In this document: piece by piece, positions 28,501 through 40,500 of the stretch
How the letters are laid out: every line of letters starts with the position of its first letter
Position numbering within the stretch: the stretch's first letter is position 1
Source: Branchiostoma belcheri
Lineage: Eukaryota; Chordata; Leptocardii; Amphioxiformes; Branchiostomatidae
Direction of reading: 5' to 3'
Length of the DNA: 64,000 nucleotides
Assembly (NCBI RefSeq): GCF_001625305.1
Contig: NW_017802491.1
Location: forward strand, 1,806,812 to 1,870,811
Made by a program: the position numbers and the translations under genes
Notes under the pieces: generated by a model
Database searches by the model: none
Told to the model about the DNA's origin: nothing
The model's input: only the letters and a program-made list of their open reading frames with translations

Positions 28501-31500
28501 GGCCTCAAAGAACTGTTTACATGGAGACATACACGACATTGTAAGATGCACGCCATCAGGAGGGATTGCAAATGTTGCATGAAGGACTGCACGCGGCCAT
28601 GTGGAGTTAAGACACATGCCTAGACATCTCGTATAGATTCTATGTAATGTCTCGATTTGTGGTGGCACAGGCGAACAACATCGACACTGTTCACACGTCA
28701 CTTGAATCTAGAAGGGCAGTACGTTGGATTATGGTAAGGTTAGGAACGTTTGCCTAGTAGAATAAGACGGTTTGACTGATGTATTTAGTGTTGGATTTGG
28801 TAGCCTAAGGAATGAATTTCAGAAAATGGTGATACAACATCCTTGAAAAGGTGACGTTTCGTTGCGTTGATGGTGTACTAAAATTTTAGGGTTTGAGAAT
28901 GGATCGCGTTTGGCTGATAGGCAACGTTGGTCGTAGGTTTTGTATTGAATTAGATTCGTTAAAATTCAGAAGGTTGATGTACGTAGAATCAAAGACGTGT
29001 TGTTGGCATTATGCATGAACTTACACGCGTTTCGTAGTCTCTATCTCTTCGACTATGGTGGGTGGCTCGTCGTGAGAAAAGGAAGTAGTGTACATGTGTG
29101 GGTTGTGAAGACCAAGTTCACGTTTTCCTGTATGACATTTCAATCCCTCCTATTGTGTGAAGCATCATGCTATACGCTGTCTCCTTATGCGAGAGATAAC
29201 TCATGAGGATAACGCGGAAGTACGCACAAAGGAAACGAAGCTTAATCGCCGACAAACGAATGAGGAAGCATCAATGTAGATGAACACACGAATTAGGCAG
29301 CTCGCGGTCGATGAAATAAAGCTACGGTTAGGGGTGGTAATGTGTTAAATACAGTATGTAAAAGGAGGTGAACCCAATAGTGACGTTCCATGGACAGACT
29401 GATCTATTGTGTTTGTGTACGTTGTGTTTGCAACACAGTCCCGGCAGACAAAGTGGAACCAAAGGTTCAGAAAAAGGAGGAGGTCAAAGTCGCAAAAGAG
29501 GAGGCAAAGCCTGTTACAGGTATGGACCCGACAAGTGTGGGGAAGGTAGCAACAATTGGGGGCCAACCTCTTCCGTTATCGAAAATATCCACTGTTGTTA
29601 TGTCAGGCCTGGAATGGCGTTCACAAAATAAAAGCACTCAATTACTTTGAACAATAGATAGGTCGTGTTTTTTCTGCGTCTCATCTCCTCTTGCATGCTA
29701 TCTTCTTACTAAAGATGCGTGCATTGCACTGTTTGCGTGTGATTCATCATAATTCAAATCAGAAAGACTTCGTAACTCGCTGTTTTGAGAGGATGGCAAG
29801 GAATGTGTGGTATATTCTGCGAATAAGTGATCTTCTGATCTTTGTTAGAGAGTGGCTTGACAGTTACCTATCTCAAACGCACCTTTCACTCATGTATGTC
29901 TGTCTGTATGTCTGTCTGACAAAATTGACCAATTTGTTGCAATGTTTGTATGCGACGGAGGAGGTTGAAACAAACGTTTTCCATGTGGGTGTAGATGTTA
30001 CAAAAACTTTGCTGTTTGTTTTGTTGTACAATTTCACGTCTTTTTCTCAAGCTGAAGAGAAAGTTGTACCTCCAACTGCGCCTGCGCAATTGAAACCAAC
30101 GGAGCCAGCTACTGTGCCAGGTACTGGACCATGTAAACAACAGCCGCCATTTTGATAATGCTACAGACACCTGTAAATCTGTGTATGCGTGGTGTGGGTT
30201 GGCAATAACGCGCGGCTGTAGCTAGCTTCTCTTGATAGCACGTTAGCCTCTTGCATAACGACATTCTTTGCCATGCTGGTTAACTGGCAAGCTGTCGGGT
30301 GCAATGTTAGACGTGTACATTACTGACAAGCTGTTTCATGTTTCTTGTTTTATTTATGTTACGTGTGTATTTCTCTGTCCCTGTCGTAAATTAGCTTGTA
30401 CTACTTCGCTACATCTCACAACGTACGCTTACAATATAACACTGACTAAACGTGTGTTTGTCTCGATCTTACTAACAAAAAATCTTCTAACAGCGGAGGC
30501 AGCTGCACCGACTGAAAAGGAAAAGAAGAAAGTCCCCCCAACACCTGAAGCGATCACTCCTACAGGTAACCAATGCGTTGAGATGTGTTGTTTCCATCCC
30601 CTTGTGCATTGCTTAAGCTGCAATGTTAGGTAAACTTGTACTGACCATTTGTCTTCTAACAGCTGAGCCGACTGCCCCAGTCCCACCTGAAAAAGTACCA
30701 GTTGTCCCCACAGGTAACTAGTGAATTAATGACATACTCACTTTGCTTCCTTTGATGCAAATAAATGTATCAGATACGACTTCTAACTAAACAAACGTTA
30801 TGGGCTTACCTAAGTGGACTTCTCACAACTCCTTTTAATGTTTCTAATAGCAGAAAAGGAAGCTGAAAAGAAAGAAGGCACACCTGCAGTTCCAGTTCAA
30901 GTGCCTGCCGAAGGTATTACTTTATAGCGACCGTGATTCAAGATTTGGCTTAGTCTATTTCTAGTGAAGTGACGATGTTACAGTAGCTGTCGGTGGGTGC
31001 ATTCACATTTGAAATACTAGGGCCAGTCATATCTATGACATACATCAATCTGCGTTCTGTTTACAACCCAAAGGATATCTACATACTGAAATTTCTTTGT
31101 GCTTTAATCTAACGTATGTCAGGATCTGAAAAAATCACTGCTACATCCTTACAGTGGAAAAGAAACCCGAGGAAAAGGTACCACCACCAGCTCCCAAAGC
31201 AGAAGTTAATGCCACAGGTATGAAGCACAGCAGCACTGATAGACCATGCTGTCTATACTTGAGCATTTACTCCACCTAAAGTGTAGATATGGGGACAAAG
31301 GTTTCCTTGTTTTATGTTGTCACTAACCTGAACGACATGATAACGTATATGTACTTACAGTATATTCTCGTCATCAAATAATATTTCAGCATCATACGTA
31401 GCGTACATGTATAGCAAGCCTCTTTAGATAGAAAGTGTCGAATGGAAACACAGGAAGAGACCGTCTTCTGATGCACAGATAGTACTGTATTGAAATCGGG

Positions 31501-34500
31501 AATACTTAGTTCCTTAAGAGCGTTGATCTCAGGCATATACCAGGTGACGAAACCATTACTGTCGTATCCTTGCAGTGGAACAGAAACGTGACGAAAAACT
31601 ACCTCCGACATTCCCAAAAGCAGAGGTTAAGCCCTCAGGTATGAAGTACAGAAACAGCAGTTGTACTGTCTAATACTTGACGTACCTACTGTTAACGTGA
31701 TTAACCTGAATGCGACTAACGTCTGATTTACGAAAGTATTGACAGTACAATTTGTCTGTTAATAAGTATATTTAGACCTTTGCAGTCACATATTACCGTT
31801 ATCAATCTGTTTGTGGTGGTGTTGGGTTGTTCTCCACTTTTTTATGTATCAATCAAATGGTGATAAGGAACAACAATGTTTCCATGTATATAACCTAGCG
31901 GGTTCTCTATATTGTTTTACTACGAAAACGGCATTTATAGTTTAGAGTACTGATGTAGAAGGGGGTTTGATAAGTTTATAACTATACACTGGCGGCATTT
32001 CACTTAGAAGAGGTTCTGATGGAGCATCCTACTAAACTTCCCACCGAAGCAACAGAGGCAGTTGTTACCAAATCAGAAAAGACGATCGTGCACGAAAAGC
32101 CAAAGGCGATGGTCGTACGGCTGAGGCTTCCTGAAACAAAAAAGAGGGCGGTCTCTCCCAAGACACCAGCTGGAAAAACTAAGGCCGAGGCGGAGGAAAT
32201 TGTGCAATATGGACCTAAAGACGTTGTTAATCAGAAGAAGCCCCTCACGGAGGCCGATACTAACACAACAAGTGCTGCCCAGACACCAGCATCTTCAACA
32301 GAAAAGGAGACCACTGCGGAGGTAATAACTGTTTCGAGGGCGCCCGTTAAGACTACAAGTGAGGCCGTCTCTGTCCAGGAGGTTTCTGTAAAAAGACCTT
32401 TACAAGACCACCCGGAAAAAGCGGTAATCCCAGAACAAGCGATGAAAACAGTCATTGAGACGAAGCGCACACAGACAGTGGATGGAAAACCACCAGTGGA
32501 CGAAAAGCTGTCAACAGAGAAGGGTGTTGGAGAAGAAACGAAGGAGGCCGATTCTACGACGTCCATGGAGAAAACAGATACTATTGCTGAAGAAGTCTCA
32601 CTACCATCAAAGCCCCTCACAAAGAAAGGTGGCCCTGGTGAGGAGGTTGTTGTAGAAAAACCTTCTACATATCACGCGAAAAAGGAGGAAAGCCGAGAAC
32701 AAGGTACGGAAACGGTCATTGATAGGACACTCGAAGAGACACCCATGGACAACGAGCAGCTAACACATAGGGATGTTGGAGAAGCAGCGCAGACGGTTGA
32801 TTCTACCACACCCACTGAGAAAGCAGATACCATTGCTGAAGAAGTTATGGTGTCACTACCATCAAAACCCCTCACAAAGAAAGGTGGTATTGGCGAGGAT
32901 GTTGTAGAAAAACGTTCTACATACCACCAGGAAAAGGAGGTAACCCAAGAAAAAGCAGCGGGAGCGGTCATTGAGACGAAGCACCCACCACTAATGGACG
33001 AGGAGCCATCAAAACCGTCAACAGAGAAGGGAGTTGGAGAAGAAATAAAGGCGGTTGATTCTACCACACACATCGAGAAAATAGATACCATTTCTGAACA
33101 AGTCATGGTCTCACAGCTGCCATCAAAACCTATCAATAATAAAGATGGCCTTGTCGAGGAGGTTGTTGTAGAACGGACGTCTGAATACCACCCGGAAAAA
33201 GCTGTAACCCAAGAACAAACGATGGAAACGGTCATTGAGATGACGCGCATAGAGACAGTGATTGAAAAACCACCAATGGACGGGGAGCCAACAAAACCGT
33301 CAACAGAGAAGGAAGTTGGAGAAGAAACGGATAAGTTTGACTTTATCACACCCACCAAGAAAACAGATACTACTGCTGAAGAGGTCACCGTCTCGCTGCC
33401 CCTCGCAGAGAAAGATACTCTTGTTTTTGTAGAGGAAGTCAAAGAGGTTGCTGTTCTAAAGACCTCTGAGATAACGCTAGTGAGGGAAAAACAAACAGGA
33501 AACAAAAAGAAAACCAGTCCAAAGAAACAAGTCATAACACACATTGATGAGAAACCGAAGGTGAATCCAATTCAATCGGTATCTCTAGAGACGTCGACTA
33601 GCGAGGAAACAACAGACGAGAAAGTGAGTGTGGTGGTCGTTCCGGAGGAGCGTCAAGACCGCACCTCTGATAACAAACGACCAAAACCTTCAACCAAAAA
33701 GGGAACAGCGGGGGACGCGGTTGTTCACAAGACGCCGTCTGAGGCTGCTCCCGTCAGGGACGGTGCAACTGATCATGAAGAACAATCAGAACGCCAACCG
33801 AAAAATGAGCTTACACAAGAAAAGTCAGTGGAGAAAGTCGATAAGAAAAAGCCATCAGAGACAACTGACATAGCTTCTAGCAAACTGCCCAATGACGAGA
33901 ACCAATCCAAACCACTTGTAGGCAGGGATTTGGGACAGAAAGGTAACGAGACCGATTCTGGGATGTTCTCCAGAACAACAGATACATTTAAAGACGTTAA
34001 GGTGCTACTGCCATCAAAAACATCAACAGAGACGGATGTACTAGTCAAGGAAGGCGGAGACATTAATGTTCCCAAGACCACTTTTGAGAAAGTTAAATTT
34101 GCAAAAGCTCAACCAGAAGAAACACAGATTGAAGAGGCACCGGTACGGGAGAAGGGACCGCCTGAAACAAAAGAGTCGCTTTCACAATCAACATTCCGCG
34201 ACACTGAAGTGGTAGAGAGGATTGAATCGACTACCAAACGTCACCCAGGGGAAAAGCAGACTAAACCTCAACCAGAAGAATCACAAGAGAAACTAGGGCT
34301 CTATGAAAAGTTTATAAGTTTTGTGTTTAAGAAGGAGTCGACTACCAGACCTCAACGAGCTCCAGAAGGAATGCAGGAAAAAGAACTCCGTGAATCTGTA
34401 GTGGTAGAGATGGAACCGGCCGACAAAACTCAACCAGAAGAACCACAGATTGAAGAGGCACCAGTGCAGGAGAAGGGACCGACTATTGAACCACAGACAC

Positions 34501-37500
34501 AGGTCCCTCTTCCAAAATCAGTATCCCCTGACACTGCAGTGGTACAGAGGCTTGAACCACAAGCAGAACATGGACAACAAGAGACATTTGAGATCCAAAG
34601 GATAGAAATAGCTGCCAAACCTCTCCCAGAAGAATCACTAACAAAACTTGAACTCAAAGAGTCGGTTGTGGTAAAGAAGACAGAACCTACTACCAAAGCT
34701 CAACCAGAAGAACCACAAACAAAACCTGGACTCCATGAGACGGTAGTTGCACAAAAGGTTGAACCGACTACCAAACCTCAACCAGAAGAATCGCAAATAA
34801 AACCATCACCCCTTGAAACGACAGTGATACGAAAGATAGAACTGGCTACGAAAGCTCAACCAGAAGAGCCACTCCATGACACAGTGGTGTTACAGCATAT
34901 GGAACCCAACTACCAAAGTGCAACGAGAAGAGACACAAAAGATAGAACATGGACTCCATGCCACTGTAGTAGTACAGCAGATAGAGCCAACTACGAAAGC
35001 TGAACCAGAAGAGCCACAAACAAAGCCTGGGCTCCATGACACGATAGTGGTACAGCATATGGAACCGACTACCAAAGTGGAACGAGAAGAGCCACAAAAG
35101 ATAGAACCTGGACTCCACGAGACGATAGTAGTACAGCAGATAGAACCGACTTCCAAAGATCAACCAGAAGAACTAGCAACAACACCTGGACTCCATGAAA
35201 CGGTAGAGGTACAAAAGATAGAACCGACTACCAGACCTCTACCAGAAGAACTAACCAAAAATCTGGACTTCACGAGACGGCAGTGGTAGAACAGATAGAG
35301 CCAACTACCAAACCTACCAAAGCTCAACCAGAAGAACTAACAACAAAACCTGGACTCCATGAGGCGACAGTGGTACAGAAGGTAGAAGCGACTACAAAAT
35401 CTCAACAAGACGAGCCACAGACAAAACCTGGATTCCATGAGACAGTAGTGGTACAGACCACTGCCAAACCTCTCCCAGAAGAATCACTAACAAAACTTGA
35501 ACTCAAAGAGACGGTTGTGGAACCGACTACCAAAGCTCAACCAGATGAACAACAAACAAAACCCGGACTCCACGAGACGGCAGTGGTACAGAAGATAGAG
35601 CCGACTACCAAAGATCAACATACCATAGCTCAACCAGAAGACCTATCAACAACACCCGGACTCCATGAGGTGTCAGTGGAACAGAAGATGGAACCGTCTA
35701 CTAAAACTCAACAAGACGAGCCAGAAACAAAACCTGGATTTCATGAGACGGTAGTGGTACAAACAACTGCCAAACGTCTCCCAGAAGAATCACTAACAAA
35801 ACTTGAACTCAAAGAGATGGTAGTGGTAGAGACGATAGAACCAATTAACAAAGCTCAACCAGAAGACCCACAACAAAAGTTGGAACCCATGAGACGGTAG
35901 TGGTACAGGAGGTTGAACCGACTACCAAAACTCAACCAGAAGAACCGCAAACAAAACCAGGGACTCCATGAAACGACAGTGGTACAAAAGATAGAACCGA
36001 CTACGAAAAGCTGAACCACAAGAGCCACAATCAAAGCCTGGACTCCATGACACGATAGTGGTACAGCATATGGAACTGACTACCAAAGCGCAACGAGAGG
36101 AGCCACAAACAAAACCTGGATTTCATGAGACGGTAATGGTACAAACAACTGCCAAACCTCTCCCAGAAGAATCACTAACAAAACTTGAACTCAAAGTGAC
36201 GATAGTGGTAAAGACGATAGAACCGACAACCAAAGATCAACCAGAAAAACCACAAACAAAACCTGAAATCCATGGGACGGTAGTGGTACAGGAGGTAGAA
36301 CCGACTAGCAAACCTCAGCCGGAAGAACCGCAAATAAAACCATCACCCCTTGAAACGACAGTGGTACAAAAGATAGAGCCGACTACGAAAGCTGAACCAG
36401 AAGAGCCACAACAAAGCCTGGACTCCATGACACGATAGTGGTACAGCATATGGAACCGACTACCAAAGTGGAACGAGAGGAGCCACAGAAGATAGAACCT
36501 GGACTCCACGAGACGATAGTAGTACAGCAGATGGAACCGACTACCAAAGATCAACCAGAAGAACTAGCAACAAAACCAGGACTCCACGGGACGGCAGTGG
36601 TAGAACAGATAGAGCCAACTACCAAACCTACCAAAGCTCAACCAGAAGAACTAACAACAAAACCTGGACTCCATGAGGCGACAGAGGTACAGAAGATAGA
36701 ACCGACTACAAAATCTCAACAAGACGAGCCACAAACAAGCCCTGGAATCCATGGGACGGTAGTTGTACAAAAGGTTGAACAGGCTACCAAACCTCAAGCA
36801 GAAGAACCGCAAACGAAACCACCATCCCTTGAAACGACAGTGGTACAGAAGATAGAGCCGACTACCAAAGATCAACCAGAAAAGCCACAAACAAAGCCTG
36901 GACTCCATGACACGGCAGTGGTACAGCAGATAGGACTCCACGAGGCGACAGTGCTGCAGAACATAGAGCCGGCTACAAAAACTCAGCAAGACGAGCCACA
37001 AACAAAACCTGGACTCCATGAGACGGTAGTGGTACAGGCGGTAGAACCGACTAGCAAACCTCAACCAGAAGAACCACAAACAAAACCACCACTACCATAA
37101 AACAACTGTGGTACAAAAGATAGAGCCGGCCACGAAAGCTCAACCAGAAGACCCACAACAAAGCCTGGACTCCATGACCATGACACGATAGTGGTACAGC
37201 ATATGGAACCGACTACCAAAGCGCAACGAGAAGAGCCACAAAGGATAGAACCTGGACTCCATGAGACGACAGTAGTACAGCAGATAGAACCGACTCCCAA
37301 AGCTCAAACTACCAAAGCTCAATTAGAAGAACTATCAACAAAACCTGGACTCCATGAGACGGTAGTGGTACAGCAGATACCTCAACAAGACGAGCCACAA
37401 ACTAAAACAATAGTTNNNNNNNNNNNNNNNNNNNNCAGATAGTACTGTATTGGAATCGGGAATACAGTACCTTGTTCCTTAAGAGCGTGGATTTCAGGTA

Positions 37501-40500
37501 TATACCAACTGATGAAAACATTACTGTGGTATCCTTGCAGTGGAACAGAAAGGTGAAGAAAAACTACCTCCGACATCCCCAAAAGCAGAGGTTAAGGCCT
37601 CAGGTATGAAGTACAGAAACAGCAGTTGTACTGTCTAATACTTGACGTACCTACTGTTAACGTGATTAACCTGAATGCGACTAACGTCTGAATTACGAAA
37701 GTATTGACAGTACAATTTGTCTGTTAATAAGTATATTTAGACCTTTGCAGTCACATATTACCGTTATCAATCTGTTATGTGGTGGTGTTGGGTTGTTCTC
37801 CACTTTTTTATGTATCCATCAAATGGTGATAAGGAACAACAATGTTTTCCATGTATATAACCTAGCGGGTTCTCTATATTGTTTTCCCACGAAAACGGCA
37901 TTTATAGTTTAGAGTACTGATGTGGAAGGGGGTTTGATAAGTTTATAACTATACACTGGCGGCATTTCACTTAGAAGAGGTTCTGATGGAGCATCCTACT
38001 AAACTTCCCACCGAAGCAACAGAGGCAGTTGTTACCAAATCAGAAAAGACGATCGTGCACGAAAAGCCAAAGGCGATGGTCGTACGGCTGAGGCTTCCTG
38101 AAACAAAAAAGAGGGCGGTCTCTCCCACGACACCAGCTGGAAAAACTAAGGCCGAGGCGGAGAAAAGTGTGCAGAATGAACATAAAGACGTTGTTAATCA
38201 GAAGAAGCCCCTTACGGAGGCCGATGCTACCACAGGAAGGTCTGCCGAGACACCAGCATCTTCAACAGAAAATGAAGCCAATGCGGAGGTAATAACTGTT
38301 TCCAATGCGCCCGTTGAGACTACAAGTGTGGCCGTCTCTGTCCAGGAGGTTGCTGTAAAAAGACCTTTAGAATACCACTCGGAAAAGGCGGTAATCCCAG
38401 AACAAGCGACGAAAACAGTCATTGAGACGAAGCGCACACAGACAGTGAATGGAAAACCACCAGTGGACGAAAGGCCGACAGAGAAGGGTGTTGGAGGAGA
38501 AACGAAGGAGGGTGATTCTACGACGCCTACCGAGAAAACAGATACCAAAGAAGTTATGGTCTCACTACCATCAAAGCCCCTCAAGAAAGGTGCCCCTGGC
38601 GAGGAGGTTGTTGTAGAAAAACCTACATATCACGCGGAAAAGGAGGTAACCCGAGAACAAGCGACGGAAACGGCCATTGATAAGACGCTCGAACAAACCG
38701 TGAATGGAAAACCGCCAATGGATAACGAGCCGTTAACACAGAAGGATGTTGGAGAAGCAATGCAGGAGGTTGATTCTACCACACCCACTGCGAAAGCAGA
38801 TGTCATTGCTGAAGAAATTATGGTGTCACTACCATCAAAACCCCTCACAAAGAAAGGTGGCTTTGGCGAGGAGGTTGTAGAAAAACTTTCTGAATACCAC
38901 CCGGAAAAGGAGGTAATCCAAGGAAAAGCGACGGAAACGTTCATTGAGACGAAGAGCACAGAGACAGTGAAGGGAAAACCGCCAATGGACAACGAGCCGT
39001 TAGCACAGAAGGATGTTGGAGAAGCAACGCAGGAGGTTGATTCTACCACACCAACTGAGAAAACAGATACCATTGCTGAACAAGTTATGGTCTCACTGCC
39101 ATCAAAACCCCTCACAAAGAAAGGTGGACTTGGTGAGGAGGTTGTTGTAAGAAACCTTTCTAAATACCGCCCGAAAAAGGAGGTGATCCAAGGAAAAGCG
39201 ACGGAAACGTTCATTGAGACGAAGAGCACAGAGACAGTGAAGGGAAAACCACCAATGGACGAGGAGCCATCAAAACCGTCAACAGAGAAGGGTGTTGGAG
39301 AAGAAACGAAAGAGTTTGATTTTATCACACCCACCGAAAAAACAAATACCATTGCTGAAGAGGTCACCGTCTTACTTCCCCTTACAGAGAAAGATACTCT
39401 TGTTTTTGTAGAGGAAGTCAAAGAGGTTGCTGTTCTAAAGACTCCTGAGATGATGATTACTGGCAAGCAAAAGCAAGTAATGCTGGTGCGGGAAGAAGAA
39501 AAAGAAGCCAAAAAGGAAACCAGTCCAAAGAAACAAGTCATAACACACATTGATGAGAAACCGAAGGCGAATCCAGTTCAATCGGTACCTCTAGAGAAGT
39601 CGACTAGCGAGGAAACAACAGACGAGAAAGTGAGTGTGGTGGTCGTTCCGGAGGAGCGTCAAGACCGCACCTCTGATAACAAACGACCAAAACCTTCAAC
39701 CAAAAAGGGAACAGTGGGGGACGCGGTCGTTCACAAGACGCCGTCTGAGGCTGCTCCCGTCAGGGACGGTTCAACTGATCATGAAGAACAGACTAAAGCT
39801 CAACCAGAAGAATCACAAGAGAAACTAGGGCTCTATGAAAAGTTTATAAGTTTTGTGTTTAAGAAGGAATCGACTACCAGACCTCAACGAGCTCCGGAAG
39901 GAATGCAGGAAAAAGAACTCCGTGAATCTGTAGTGGTACAGATGGAACCGGCCGACAACACTCAACCAGAAGAACCACAGATTGAAGAGGCACCAGTGCA
40001 GGAGAAGGGACCGACTATTGAACCACAGACACAGGTCCCTCTTCCAAAATCAGTATCCCCTGACACTGCAGTGGTACAGAGGCTTGAACCACAAGCAGAA
40101 CATGGACAACATGAGACATTTGAGATCCAAAGGATAGAAACAACTGCCAAACCTCTCCCAGACGAATCACTAACAAAACTTGAACTCAAAGAGTCGGTTG
40201 TGGTAAAGACGATAGAACCTACTACCAAAGTTCAACCAGAAGAACCACAAACAAAACCTGGACTCCATGAGACGGTAGTTGTACAAAAGGTTAAACCGAC
40301 TACCAAACCTCAAACAGAAGAACCGCAAATAAAACCACCACCCCTTGAAACGACAGTGGTACAAAAGATAGAAATGACTACGAAAGCTGAACCAGAAGAG
40401 CCACAAACAAAGCCGGCAGGACTCCATGACACGATAGTGGTTCAGCATATGGAACCGACTACCAAAGTGGAACGAGAAGAGCCACAAAAGATAGAACCTG

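Larger units (their letters stand above)
31476..37415 (+). repeat. Large duplicated block, copy 1 (ends at the N gap)
   Basis: From 31476 the sequence is matched by copy 2 starting at 37436, the first base after the N gap. The end of copy 1 at 37415 matches copy 2 at about 43007. Introns inside (31639-32007 against 37604-37974) are nearly identical. Differences are scattered substitutions, a 474-base in-frame insertion in copy 1 and several single-base indels. The edges coincide exactly with the gap, as expected of two overlapping haplotype contigs that were not merged. Confidence 0.9.

Noticed and set aside
28447..28701. 85-codon minus-strand frame with CRCCS-type Cys
   Set aside because: Short, no family resemblance, no splice or promoter context.
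29390..29650. Extending the PEVK exon at 29439 to the full open frame
   Set aside because: The sequence after VTG loses PEVK composition exactly at a GTATGG donor in the expected phase.
32231..33544. Minus-strand frames of 129 and 290 codons, and similar ones at 38198-39550
   Set aside because: Antisense of the repetitive PEVK exon; Ser/Thr/Val/Phe-rich because of the repeat, and present in both copies.
32008..37415. Calling copy 1 of the giant exon a pseudogene
   Set aside because: Frameshifts cluster toward the assembly gap and sit in homopolymers; sequencing error at a contig end explains them better.
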